Part shown: piece after piece, positions 19,423 through 29,257 of the stretch | Layout: the number at the start of each line of letters is the position of its first letter | Position numbering within the stretch: position 1 is the first letter of the stretch | Assembly (NCBI GenBank): GCA_964589855.1 | Contig: CAZPVB010000001.1 | Location: 33,924-97,923, forward strand | Source: SKVR01 sp964589855 | Lineage (GTDB): Bacteria > Bacteroidota > Bacteroidia > Bacteroidales > UBA7960 | Direction: 5' to 3' | DNA: 64,000 nucleotides | Made by a program: the position numbers and the translations under genes | The notes under the pieces: generated by a model | The model's database searches: none | The model's input: only the letters and a program-made list of their open reading frames with translations | What the model was told of the DNA's origin: nothing

Positions 19423-22400
19423 ATGAAAAACTTTTTCAAACTTAAAATTTTACTGGTATTAGCCGCTTTATGCTTTTCGCCGGTTGTTTACGGTCAGTTG
19501 ATCACCATTGATGGCGACATTGAAGATACATGGAATACTGCAGAATGGAGACCTGTTGCCAAAGTATTACAAGGTGCAGAAAATATAACTGACGATGCCG
19601 ATTTTAGTTCCAGACATAAAATCTTATGGGATGAAAACGGATTTTATGTGTTAATAGAGATTATGGATGATGTTCTTGAAAATGGACAAGGAGATGCCTG
19701 GCAAAATGACATGGTGGAAATCTATTTTGATATGGATAACTCCAAGAATATCCTTAAACCAGGTGCATCATGGAATGTAACATCCTATGACGATAACGAC
19801 TTCCAATTTCGTCATGTAATTGATGTTGACGGAGTAACCGGAGGTGCTGAAGGTGCTTCTGTAGATTTTGGTGATGATTTATCACAGGCAGGTATGTATG
19901 TGCTTGAGTTCCATTTCGACTGGGCAGATCTTGGTCTCACAGAAGCCCTTGTAGAAGAAGATCAGATAGGTTTTGATATCACGATAGGAGATAACGACGG
20001 CAATGACAGCAGAGAATCTTACCTTGGTTGGAACACGCCCTCCGGAGAAATATACCATGATGCCAGCCTTTTTGGCACCCTCACACTGATGCCAGGAAAT
20101 ATTACAGAGGTGCCTGACGGTGTAGTGATTGATGGTAAACCCGATCCTGTATGGCATAACATGCCCTGGTACGGCATTAACAAAGTTATTGATGGACCAG
20201 AAACTATTGATCCCAATGACTTTAGCGGATCATTTAAAACATTCTGGAATGAAGAAGGTATCCACGTTTGGGCGCTTGTTGTAGATGATACACTTACTCC
20301 TGATGGAAACAACAGTTATTTTCATAACGATATGATGGAGATATACTTTGATATGGACAACTCCAAAAATCCTCTGCCGGAAGGTGCATGGTGGAATGTT
20401 TCCTCTTATGATGAAAATGATTTTCAGTTTCATTTACTCTACTCTAAAGACACCATATTTGGTGGAGATGAACCGATAACCGATATTGCTCAGGTAATCC
20501 AGGAAGGTGATTTTTATTCTGTAGAGATGCTGTTCACTTGGGAGAACCTTGGTCTTACAGGTCCGTTAAGTCTTAATGATACGATTGGTTTTGATGTAGT
20601 TACGGCAGACAATGATGATTCTGAAAACCGCAAAACCATGCTTAGCTGGCACACAATTGACGGGGAAGCTTATCATGATGCCAGCAGATTTGGTACTCTT
20701 TATCTTGATGCTGATGGTTTATTGTCTGTGCCGGAAGGAGTTACCATTGACGGGAAGAAAGATCCTCTCTGGTCTGATATTGAAAGACATGCAATCGAAA
20801 CATTTGTAGATGACACACATGCAGAAACCATCAATGACAACCTTGACTTCAGCGGATATCATCAGGTTTATTGGGACCAGGATGGTTTATACCTGTGGGT
20901 ACAGGTAAACGACGATACCCTTACCACTACTGAAGATCTTCCTTACTGGCAGGTAGACAATATGGAAGTTTATCTTGACATGGATAACTCTAAAAACCCG
21001 TGCCCGGGATGTGCATGGAACGAAAATTCCTACGATGAAAATGATTTCCAGTTTCAACTGAGAATTGGGGGTGAACTCAACGAAAGAATAGAATCAGGTT
21101 ATGCTGATTATTCTCAGATTGTTTTTGAAGGAGGATATACTGCTGAGTTTTTCTTCCCATTCGATTCATTAAATATCGATAAAGAGTTTGCGGTTGGCGA
21201 TCTTATTGGTTTTGATGTTTACCTTACTGACAACGACGACAGCGACTCAAGAGATGCAATACTGACATGGTTTGATGATAGCGGTGAAGCTTACCACAAT
21301 CCCAGCAGATTCGGAACCATTGAACTGCTTGAAAATGGCATGACCTCTCCAAGCAATGAATGTGAAACCATACCCCCAACCCCACCTACAAATCTTTCTT
21401 CTGAGAATTTAACCTCTAGCTTTATGATTTACTGGGATGCTTCAGAAGATAATGTTGCGGTAATTGGATATGAAGTATACCGTGTTGATGACAATGAGGA
21501 TGTACTTGTTGGATCTGTATTCGACACGCAAATAGAGATATTTGAATTTGAATCTGAAGGCACCTACACTTTCAAAGTAAGGGCTTATGATGGATGTGAA
21601 AACTACTCTGCTTTTAGCGAAGATCTTACCCTTACTGCCCCTGAAGTAATAAAATACCCAATCATTAAAGCCAATAGCGCAGTTACTCTTGATGGTAAAG
21701 CAGACGAGGATTTCTGGGAACTGGCTGCCTGGGATACTGCAACAATTTACAAAAAAGACCCAACAAATGAAGATGAAGATTTAGTTCCTGCCGAGCAGGA
21801 TCTGCATGTAATATTCGCTATGGCATGGGATGAAGACTATTTGTATACATTTATAGACGTTTCTGATGCCAATGTAGAAAATTGGGATGGTGTATCCAAC
21901 GACTGGCCAACAAGGAACGTTCCTTTCCAATTCGATTGCATTGAATTATGCATCGGTGGATCCAATGTAAGATACGTTTCGGATGCAGGTCTCAGAGATG
22001 GAGACTCTCAGTGGAGGTTCAATACAGGAGTATCTGACCAGATAACAGGAAACCCGGGTGGTGTAGATTTGAATGACTATAACGTGGAATTCTCAGAGGG
22101 TATCAGTCTGCGTAATGCAGGTGGATATACATTCGAGATCAAATTCCCCTGGAGTGCGGTTTACAGAGATATTGACACTCCTGCTGATCTTGGGGTAGGA
22201 ACAGAGTTCCTGTTTGCTTTGATTAATATCGACAACGATGGCAGAATGGACGGAGATATGTTTTTACGTGATCATGAGCTCGCTTACTGGGATGGAACAG
22301 GAAACCACTGGAAGCAAACCAATGGATACAAAACAGCAGTTTTGGGTACAAGTACATCCACAGAACGTGTTGCTATGCAACAGGTTCCCGTTAATATATT

Positions 22401-22617
22401 CCCTAATCCTTCTTCAGGTATTGTAAACATTTCAATGAACAGTGAGATTAAATCTGTTTCATTCTACAACGTACTTGGAAAAGAGGTACTGAATCTGAAC
22501 GATCCGGGAACTGATCTGGTTGAAGTTCCTGTAAGTAATCTGGAAGAAGGAATCTATATTATAGAATCTACCGACGTTAACGGACAGGTAGGAATATCAC
22601 GCTTTATTAAAAGATAA
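19423..22617 (+). CDS. Multimodular CBM9-like carbohydrate-binding protein with T9SS sorting domain
   Basis: A 1064-residue exported protein. After a signal peptide (ending about VYGQ, residue 25) come three tandem CBM9-like beta-sandwich modules with a period of about 208 residues. Each carries YFDMDNSKN or YLDMDNSKN (near residues 104, 311 and 520), a WN..SYD.NDFQF segment and an AYHD/AYHN-S-RFGT end. A fibronectin type III-like domain (about 645-735), a fourth more divergent CBM9-like module (about 745-985, IDGKADEDFWELAAWDTA) and a T9SS type-A C-terminal domain (about 990-1064; VNIFPNPSSG and LEEGIYIIE) follow. No catalytic domain is apparent. It should be secreted or surface-attached by T9SS and bind polysaccharide. 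The identical module layout suggests recent internal duplication. Confidence 0.88.
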   Translation: MKNFFKLKILLVLAALCFSPVVYGQLITIDGDIEDTWNTAEWRPVAKVLQGAENITDDADFSSRHKILWDENGFYVLIEIMDDVLENGQGDAWQNDMVEIYFDMDNSKNILKPGASWNVTSYDDNDFQFRHVIDVDGVTGGAEGASVDFGDDLSQAGMYVLEFHFDWADLGLTEALVEEDQIGFDITIGDNDGNDSRESYLGWNTPSGEIYHDASLFGTLTLMPGNITEVPDGVVIDGKPDPVWHNMPWYGINKVIDGPETIDPNDFSGSFKTFWNEEGIHVWALVVDDTLTPDGNNSYFHNDMMEIYFDMDNSKNPLPEGAWWNVSSYDENDFQFHLLYSKDTIFGGDEPITDIAQVIQEGDFYSVEMLFTWENLGLTGPLSLNDTIGFDVVTADNDDSENRKTMLSWHTIDGEAYHDASRFGTLYLDADGLLSVPEGVTIDGKKDPLWSDIERHAIETFVDDTHAETINDNLDFSGYHQVYWDQDGLYLWVQVNDDTLTTTEDLPYWQVDNMEVYLDMDNSKNPCPGCAWNENSYDENDFQFQLRIGGELNERIESGYADYSQIVFEGGYTAEFFFPFDSLNIDKEFAVGDLIGFDVYLTDNDDSDSRDAILTWFDDSGEAYHNPSRFGTIELLENGMTSPSNECETIPPTPPTNLSSENLTSSFMIYWDASEDNVAVIGYEVYRVDDNEDVLVGSVFDTQIEIFEFESEGTYTFKVRAYDGCENYSAFSEDLTLTAPEVIKYPIIKANSAVTLDGKADEDFWELAAWDTATIYKKDPTNEDEDLVPAEQDLHVIFAMAWDEDYLYTFIDVSDANVENWDGVSNDWPTRNVPFQFDCIELCIGGSNVRYVSDAGLRDGDSQWRFNTGVSDQITGNPGGVDLNDYNVEFSEGISLRNAGGYTFEIKFPWSAVYRDIDTPADLGVGTEFLFALINIDNDGRMDGDMFLRDHELAYWDGTGNHWKQTNGYKTAVLGTSTSTERVAMQQVPVNIFPNPSSGIVNISMNSEIKSVSFYNVLGKEVLNLNDPGTDLVEVPVSNLEEGIYIIESTDVNGQVGISRFIKR

Positions 22618-22638
22618 TAGGTTTAGGTAGTGATTAGG

Positions 22639-22668
22639 ACCGTGGGGTTATATCCCCACGGTTTTTTT
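22639..22668 (+). terminator. Intrinsic terminator after the CBM9-like gene
   Basis: A perfect 8-bp stem CCGTGGGG (22640-22647) / CCCCACGG (22654-22661) with a 6-nt loop is followed by seven T's (22662-22668). It lies 22 bp after the stop codon at 22617, so the upstream surface-binding genes may be expressed at higher levels than the enzymes that follow. Confidence 0.85.
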
Positions 22669-22794
22669 CTTTCTGCAACATCCCTAAATGCTTTTATCCA
22701 TTCATCATCCTTCAAAAATAACACGTACATCGCACCCATTCTAACACAAGGTTTTTCAATTAAAATCTTCTTTGTTTTTCAAAAACATACCATA

Positions 22795-24927
22795 ATGAAA
22801 AAAAATATTCTCTGTTTTCTTCTGTTTTCCTTCTCAATTCTCTGTGCCAATGCGCAGGCGGAAACAGACACTACCAATATAAATAATATAATTTACGTAA
22901 ATATTAACCACACAAACGCCAGCGATAACAATACCGGACTAACCCCAGATGAACCCATAAAAACACTGCAAAAAGCCATTGACCTATGTGAAGATATCAG
23001 ATCCAAAATAGTGATCTACCCCGGGCATTACCGCTCCTATATCGACATTCTGTCGAATGAACTACTGATACTGGAGGCAACCGAACCAGGAAAAGTTTAC
23101 ATTACAGGAAGTGATGTTTTTTCAGACTGGACACTCCAGGATACCCTTTACAGCCATCAGTGGGATTATGACTGGGGATATTTTGATGATTCCGATTTTT
23201 GTTTTGGCCCCTGCAACCTGAGCAACTACCAAAAACGCAGAGAATTGGTTTTTATCGATTCTTTACCTGTAAGACAAGTGGTAAAGAAAACTGACCTGGA
23301 ACCCAATACTTTTTTCGTTGACGAGGAGAATGATCAGATCCTGCTGAATCCACCATCATCAGTTGACATACAATCAGCCATGGTTGAAGTATCTACCAGA
23401 GGGTTTGACATTTATGGCGAAGGAAGAAACGGCACCCTTGTAAAAGCAACGGTTTTCAACGGATCTGGTTTGATCATCCGAGGTATTGTTTTCCAACATG
23501 TGGCCAATACCATTCACCAGGATGCGCTCACTGTATCCTATTCAGATAATGTAATCATCGAAGACTGTGTTTTTCAGTGGAACAATGCAGTAGGACTGGA
23601 AATGAGTAACTGCCAGAATGTAACCGTGAAAAACACCATTATCAGACATAATGGCGAACGCGGAATGGGTATTGCTGATGGTGTCAACTTTCACCTTTCC
23701 GGACTGGAATTCTACGAAAACAATTGGAGAACCAATGCTCCAAAAGTAATTGCACACGATGCGGCAGGTTTAAAAATAATTGCCGGTTCTGAAAATATTG
23801 TTATAGAAGACATTCATGCCTACAATAATTATTGTCATGTAATCTGGTTTGACTGGAACAACAGCAACTCCGTCATCAAAAATGCATTGATCGAGAACAA
23901 CCAGGAGGCCGGAATCATGCTGGAAGCCAGCAGAAAACCAGCATCAGTGCTGAACTGCACACTCAGATACAATAAGACAGGGATTTTAGGCTACGGGCAT
24001 GCCAACGTTCTGGTTGACAGCACCTTCTTTTTTGCCAACAATGCTCAGATAAGTCTGGGACAGGACGGAAGAACGGTTTCGCAGGATGGAAACTGGGAGA
24101 TCAATTGTAACGACTGGACCATCAGGAATTCTAAAATCTTTGCAGCCAAACCATCCCAGGGAATGTTGTCATTCTTTGAATATTTTTCACCATCCACCCA
24201 TGCTGCTTCCGATTTTTTTAATACAGCGGTGGCAGATTCAAACTACTTTTATCACCCTGAGGGAGATCAACAGTGGCCTGATGGTCAAAGCGCCAACGGT
24301 GGGCAACTTACACTGGATGAATGGCGTGTTGCAACAGGTCAGGACATCAATTCAATATGGCAAAAACCCACTCCCGACGATGTAGGCGGCAACCTTCCGC
24401 CTGTCGCCGTTCTTGAATACAATTTCTTCAATGATACAGTACTGCAGTTTTTTGCCGATAAGTCATATGACCCCGAAGGACTCATCAATTCATACAAATG
24501 GTATTTTGGTGATGGTGAAACCAGCAACGACAAAAACATCAATCATTTTTACAGCATCACCGGATATGTGGATGTAAGTCTGGTAGTCACCGATTTCTTC
24601 GGTGAGAAAGACAGCGTTTCAGTAACACTTTATATCGGACCCACTTCGGTTGATGAACCCACAAATGTAAATTCTTTTGCACGCATATACCCTAATCCTG
24701 CACGGGATCAGTTTTTTATTGAGGTATCACCCGCACATGCCAGAGGAAAGGGAATAATAAGAATCACCAATAATCTGGGACAATGTATTTTTGAGCAAAG
24801 ACTCATCAGCAAACCAGGATCGATAGGACCGTTTGATGTAAGCAAACTTGAACCCGGCGTTTATTTTGTTTCGATCATCATGGAAAACGGAGAAAAAGCA
24901 ACTCAAAAAATCATCAGATATGAATAA
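22795..24927 (+). CDS. Secreted right-handed beta-helix enzyme with PKD domain and T9SS sorting domain
   Basis: The start is placed at 22795 (MKKNILCFLLFSFSILCANAQ), where a clean signal peptide begins; an in-frame ATG at 22630 would lie inside the terminator. The 710-residue product has a DUF1565-like entry strand (IIYVNINHTNASDNNTG), a parallel beta-helix (about 25-530), a PKD domain (about 535-625; YKWYFGDGETS) and a T9SS C-terminal domain (about 635-710; ARIYPNPARDQF). Acidic residues stand out in the helix: D353 in WFDW and E377 in LEASRKP. The same pair recurs in the beta-helix gene at 31485. The spacing resembles the catalytic Asp/Glu arrangement recalled for beta-helix families such as GH120, but GH141 or a lyase remain possible. 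Probably an extracellular glycan-degrading enzyme. Confidence 0.75.
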   Translation: MKKNILCFLLFSFSILCANAQAETDTTNINNIIYVNINHTNASDNNTGLTPDEPIKTLQKAIDLCEDIRSKIVIYPGHYRSYIDILSNELLILEATEPGKVYITGSDVFSDWTLQDTLYSHQWDYDWGYFDDSDFCFGPCNLSNYQKRRELVFIDSLPVRQVVKKTDLEPNTFFVDEENDQILLNPPSSVDIQSAMVEVSTRGFDIYGEGRNGTLVKATVFNGSGLIIRGIVFQHVANTIHQDALTVSYSDNVIIEDCVFQWNNAVGLEMSNCQNVTVKNTIIRHNGERGMGIADGVNFHLSGLEFYENNWRTNAPKVIAHDAAGLKIIAGSENIVIEDIHAYNNYCHVIWFDWNNSNSVIKNALIENNQEAGIMLEASRKPASVLNCTLRYNKTGILGYGHANVLVDSTFFFANNAQISLGQDGRTVSQDGNWEINCNDWTIRNSKIFAAKPSQGMLSFFEYFSPSTHAASDFFNTAVADSNYFYHPEGDQQWPDGQSANGGQLTLDEWRVATGQDINSIWQKPTPDDVGGNLPPVAVLEYNFFNDTVLQFFADKSYDPEGLINSYKWYFGDGETSNDKNINHFYSITGYVDVSLVVTDFFGEKDSVSVTLYIGPTSVDEPTNVNSFARIYPNPARDQFFIEVSPAHARGKGIIRITNNLGQCIFEQRLISKPGSIGPFDVSKLEPGVYFVSIIMENGEKATQKIIRYE

Positions 24928-26941
24928 AGGGGTTTTTAAAGTGCCATCAGAACTTCAATTATATTTTTCACTTTTTATCATTCTGTTTTTTACCGCATTC
25001 ACATCCACTGCAGCTCGCTATTATGTGTCATCATCAACCGGTAGCGACAGCAACAACGGGCAATCAACCAATAATCCCTTTCAAACACTGAATGCGGTAA
25101 ACGATCTGGATCTTTTACCCGGTGACACTGTTTTTCTAAAACGGGGAGATAAGTTTCACGGCACACTCAGGATTGATAAAAGTGGGAATGCTTCCGATGA
25201 AATTGTGATTACATCATACAGCAATGGCAATCTTCCCGTTATAACAGGAGCAAAAACCATCAGTGAGTTTCAACCGAATGGAGAACTGATGAAGGTTACA
25301 ACAGAAAATCCTGTTTATGCTGTTTTTATTGATGACCAATTTGTACTTCCGGCGCGGTATCCCAACAGCGACTACCTGTATTTCGATGGTGGAGGCAGAG
25401 ATTTTATGATTGACAGCGAAAATCCTAAAAATAAATTTGACCTTACCCGTGCAACCATCAGAATGCGCATTAAAAACTGGAGTTACGAAAACAAGAAGGT
25501 AGTAAGGGTGAACGAGGATACCGTGTTCTTTGACCGCCCGCTTTGGTCTAATAACTACGAAAAATACGTGTGCGAACCCGGTTGGGGATATTTCCTGGAC
25601 AATAATAAGGAGTTTATTGATGGCAACCATGACTGGGCTTTTGACGATCAATCCGGCTCTCTGCACATCCAAAACCCGGAAATGAAAGCAATTGAGATTT
25701 CCAATGTGGAGCATGGACTGATTTTGAATGAAGGGGTGAGCCATTTCAAAATTGAACATGTTGTTTTTGAGAAATTCTACCAAACCGGGATTCTTATGCA
25801 TCAGCATGTGCAAAACATCACCATCAGTGAATGTGAGTTTCGTAATATTTTTCACAAAGGCATCAAGGCACTTGAAAACACAAAAATGGTAACCATCTCC
25901 AGTTGTAAACTGGAAGATATACTGGGTCAGGGTATATCGGTGCTGGAAGGTAATAACTTTCTGATAGAAAATAATTTACTTAAAAGAATAGGATTACAAC
26001 CCGGTTATGGAATTGATGGGAATAATGGCGGAATGGGTATCATCATCACCAACAACGAAACCCGTCCGGAAGGATATACAACCATCTCACACAATAATAT
26101 CATCCGTAAAAACCGTGTTGACAGTGTGGGAAATTATGCCATCAGAATGGATGGCAAGAACAGCCTGTGCGAGTATAACCATGTCTCCAATGGTCTGCTA
26201 AGCTTTAACGACGGCGCACTTATTTATAGCTGGGGTATGGATCCTACTTTCAGCAATCATAACATTATACAACACAATATTGTAACAAAAACACATGGCA
26301 ACATGAAGGGTACTCCCCATGATCATTTGATAAGCATTGGTATTTACATCGATAACAATGTAAACAACGTGATCGTGCGAAACAATACGGTTACCCATGC
26401 CAATATGGGAATACTTTTCAACAGCAAATCATTTGAAAACCAGGCACATAACAACATTCTTTTTGATAACACATCAGGCATTAGTTTTTCTGAATACCAT
26501 AAAGGGGAACCCATTTATGGCATGGAGGTGAAAAACAATACCATTGTAGGACTGGATTATGACGACCGTGCTTTATACTCCAAGAGCTTTGTGCATAGCT
26601 CGCTTGATCCGGGTGTTATTGACAGCAATTTCTATTACAACCCAAAGGTTGAGTTCTTTATCAATGCCATTACAACCTATGAAACTTTTCGTCGTGATGA
26701 AGAGATGAGCCTGAAGGAGTGGCAGAAAAGAGGATTCGATCTGCACTCCGAAACCATTGATAATAATGGTTCAACCCAAAGGAACTACTCACCGCAACAT
26801 TTCATCAATTATGAATATGAGGCAAAAGAGATACCCCTGGATGATGGTTATCAATACTTCAATCTGTCAGAAGAGCCCATCACAAGCGTAAGCATACCGC
26901 CCTTTTCATCGGTGGTGGTGTTGCGTAATCTTTCAAACTGA
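24920..26941 (+). CDS. Secreted right-handed beta-helix protein, putative carbohydrate-active enzyme
   Basis: A 673-residue protein. The chosen ATG at 24920 overlaps the previous stop by 8 bp and gives a signal peptide (residues about 1-32, ending TSTAA). An in-frame ATG 72 bp upstream gives no signal sequence and a longer overlap. After the leader is the entry motif RYYVSSSTGSDSNNG, then PGDTVFLKRGDKFHGTL and many N-rich rungs (IIRKN, IEHVVFEKF, NIIQHNIV), diagnostic of a parallel beta-helix of pectin-lyase type. Unlike the neighbouring gene it has no PKD or T9SS domain, so it is probably periplasmic. The WxDW/EAS acidic pair is absent. Function is inferred from fold and operon only; GH141, GH28-like or lyase families are alternatives. 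Confidence 0.7.
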   Translation: MNKGVFKVPSELQLYFSLFIILFFTAFTSTAARYYVSSSTGSDSNNGQSTNNPFQTLNAVNDLDLLPGDTVFLKRGDKFHGTLRIDKSGNASDEIVITSYSNGNLPVITGAKTISEFQPNGELMKVTTENPVYAVFIDDQFVLPARYPNSDYLYFDGGGRDFMIDSENPKNKFDLTRATIRMRIKNWSYENKKVVRVNEDTVFFDRPLWSNNYEKYVCEPGWGYFLDNNKEFIDGNHDWAFDDQSGSLHIQNPEMKAIEISNVEHGLILNEGVSHFKIEHVVFEKFYQTGILMHQHVQNITISECEFRNIFHKGIKALENTKMVTISSCKLEDILGQGISVLEGNNFLIENNLLKRIGLQPGYGIDGNNGGMGIIITNNETRPEGYTTISHNNIIRKNRVDSVGNYAIRMDGKNSLCEYNHVSNGLLSFNDGALIYSWGMDPTFSNHNIIQHNIVTKTHGNMKGTPHDHLISIGIYIDNNVNNVIVRNNTVTHANMGILFNSKSFENQAHNNILFDNTSGISFSEYHKGEPIYGMEVKNNTIVGLDYDDRALYSKSFVHSSLDPGVIDSNFYYNPKVEFFINAITTYETFRRDEEMSLKEWQKRGFDLHSETIDNNGSTQRNYSPQHFINYEYEAKEIPLDDGYQYFNLSEEPITSVSIPPFSSVVVLRNLSN

Positions 26942-27109
26942 CCGGACAAAAATCCGCTTCAAGACCCTCAGAATAATTTTTCGGACAGAGAGTACAAAAA
27001 ACAACAGGAGATCCGGTTATTTTTGATACTCAGATTATTTATGCCATATTCGCTGATATCAGAGACAAGCTAAAATGAGAAAATTACATTAAAAATCACT
27101 TCATAAAAC

Positions 27110-29257
27110 ATGCACAAAAGAAAAGAGATACCTTTCGAAAAATACAATTTCCGGAGAAAACAATTCAAGGCCAAAGATCTCCCCTATTTAATGGGAAATA
27201 ATGAGATGGGAGGATTGGCGCATTTGTCAGGACTGGGATTTGAGAAACTATTCTTTACAGATGTTTGGGATACTGAAAAATCAAGAATGGGACTACCCGG
27301 ACCGCTATTGATCCACGAAAATATTAATCCTGGTGATATGGAAACCGGAGACTTCGAAAATGAACTGACATTAAAGGAAGGAATACTAACCACCCAAGTG
27401 ACCTTGAATGATCAAACCGGATACAAATCCGAGATTTTTTTCTCCAAATCCAACCGCCACCTTCTGTGCATGAAAATCACACCAAAGCCAGGGATGAAGG
27501 GTGAATGGAAGCTGGTTTTACCCGGCAGGGATTTCATATTGAAGCCCCATTCAAAAGGGTTGAAGGGAGAGCACACACAAACTGAATCATTCTCTGAAAT
27601 ATCATGGGCAATCAGTTCCAATAGTGAACTAAGCGTTGATCCGGATAACACCGTTAAACTCCATGCAGGTCAGAATGAAGACATTGAGTTGTATTACAGC
27701 GTTACAACCCAATTTGATGGCGATAACTTTACCTTCCAGTCGGAAGATTATGTTAATAATTGCGGCGGGTTCGATGCATTGAAGCAGGAACTGATCCATT
27801 TTTCTGAAAAAGAATTTAGGTCGATTGCATCCATCATCTTGCCCGAAGGAGAACATGCGAAATGGTTTTACCGGGCAATTTTTGCATTGTATAACACCAG
27901 CGGGGCAAAACACTTTTTGCCCGCCGAGTTACAATTCTCAAAACCAAGTCCACATTGGAACGGACACCCCTTTACATACGGACAGGGAGGATGGGGAGTT
28001 TTTGCCTTCACTTTTCTGGGTGCTTTTGATAAGGCGGAAAACATGGCGAAATGGCATTATAATCCTGAGGTACTCAAAGAAAATGTGCACCGGATGTTTC
28101 CTGACAAAGGTGAAATTGATGTATATTTTAAGGATGAATACAAAGGAAAACATCATTACATTGATGACAATGAAAAAAATGCCATTTCATTTGGACATGA
28201 ACTTACAGCGGAGGGTTACAACATTCCTATATCCCATACCCTTGGCAAATACACCATGCACTGGGATTGGCAAATGCATTTAAATTCATTTGCAGCCTCT
28301 TTCTTCCACACGCTAAGCAGATATGCAAATAAACCTGAATTAAAGAAAACTCTCTCCTACCCTGTACTGAAAGGAACTGCAGAATTGTGGTGTGCATTGC
28401 TGAATTGGGATGAAGAAAGAAAATTCTGGTACTTGCCACCCTTGCTGTCTGTATCAGAGAATATTCTTGAAAAATCTGTATTGGATGCCATCATCGGAGC
28501 CCGATGGAACCTGCTTGTTGCAGCAAGTTATGCCCGAAATCTGCATCAGGATCTGGTTTTGGCAGAAAAGTGGACCAATGTAGCGGATAATATCTACATA
28601 CCTGAAAATGATACTAATTATCTTGAATACCTGGATGATGATGAAAAAAGAGAAGGGGGAGGATATTTTGGTATAAGAGCTCCAATGGCACTGGCATTTC
28701 CATACCTTGAGGCACTTGAGAAAATCGACAGACAAAAAGCAAGAATTACGCTTGACAAGGCATGGAAAAGGAATAAAGAAGGTCATGGTATGATTGCCTA
28801 TGTCGCCAACTGGTTTGCCCTTACTGAGTCATACCTGGGTTACAACGACAAGGCATACCAAATGGCCTCTTTAATATTCAAAAATGTGGATCCGTCTGAT
28901 GCCGCCATTTGCGAGGCATACGAGTACGAGGACAATGACAATAAAAAGGGCGACTGGATACCCAAATTCCCCTATTACCTTACCGGATACAGTGCATTTA
29001 TCTGTTCCACCATTTCGTTTCTTATTCAATCATTTAACGGTCAGATCAGAGTTTTTCCCTGTTTGCCCAAACATTGGAAAGATATTGAGATATACGATCT
29101 GCCCTGCGAGAGTGGATTTACGGTATCAGCCGAATTAAAGGATGGAAAGGTGAAGTGGATAGAGATTAAAAAAGATCATAAAATAATATTGGAAACAAAT
29201 TCACATAAAACTTTTAAAATCAATGAAAACAAAGAAATTGAAATTCATGAAGAATAA
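27110..29257 (+). CDS. GH95-like (alpha/alpha)6-barrel glycoside hydrolase-like protein
   Basis: A 715-residue protein without an evident signal peptide. The N-terminal domain holds LPYLMGNNEMGGLAHLSG, comparable to the LGNGRLGA region of GH95 alpha-L-fucosidases. The middle contains a helical barrel (about 250-620) with HWNGHPFTYGQGGWGVFAF, the CALLNWDEERKFWYLPP segment and GGYFGIRAPMALAFP. The C-terminus (FNGQIRVFPCLPKHWKDIEI) matches the 'LLPALP' end of GH95/GH65-type proteins. If it is a fucosidase the downstream L-fucose mutarotase gene would fit. The catalytic residues of characterised GH95 enzymes could not be assigned by eye, so GH65-like, GH63-like or an unnamed family remain possible. 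The next gene starts inside its last codons. Confidence 0.6.
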   Translation: MHKRKEIPFEKYNFRRKQFKAKDLPYLMGNNEMGGLAHLSGLGFEKLFFTDVWDTEKSRMGLPGPLLIHENINPGDMETGDFENELTLKEGILTTQVTLNDQTGYKSEIFFSKSNRHLLCMKITPKPGMKGEWKLVLPGRDFILKPHSKGLKGEHTQTESFSEISWAISSNSELSVDPDNTVKLHAGQNEDIELYYSVTTQFDGDNFTFQSEDYVNNCGGFDALKQELIHFSEKEFRSIASIILPEGEHAKWFYRAIFALYNTSGAKHFLPAELQFSKPSPHWNGHPFTYGQGGWGVFAFTFLGAFDKAENMAKWHYNPEVLKENVHRMFPDKGEIDVYFKDEYKGKHHYIDDNEKNAISFGHELTAEGYNIPISHTLGKYTMHWDWQMHLNSFAASFFHTLSRYANKPELKKTLSYPVLKGTAELWCALLNWDEERKFWYLPPLLSVSENILEKSVLDAIIGARWNLLVAASYARNLHQDLVLAEKWTNVADNIYIPENDTNYLEYLDDDEKREGGGYFGIRAPMALAFPYLEALEKIDRQKARITLDKAWKRNKEGHGMIAYVANWFALTESYLGYNDKAYQMASLIFKNVDPSDAAICEAYEYEDNDNKKGDWIPKFPYYLTGYSAFICSTISFLIQSFNGQIRVFPCLPKHWKDIEIYDLPCESGFTVSAELKDGKVKWIEIKKDHKIILETNSHKTFKINENKEIEIHEE

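Noticed and set aside
25214..25855. 213-residue open frame antisense to the beta-helix gene at 24920
   Set aside because: It lies wholly inside a well-supported gene, has no signal or domain, and such frames are common opposite N-rich beta-helix sequences.
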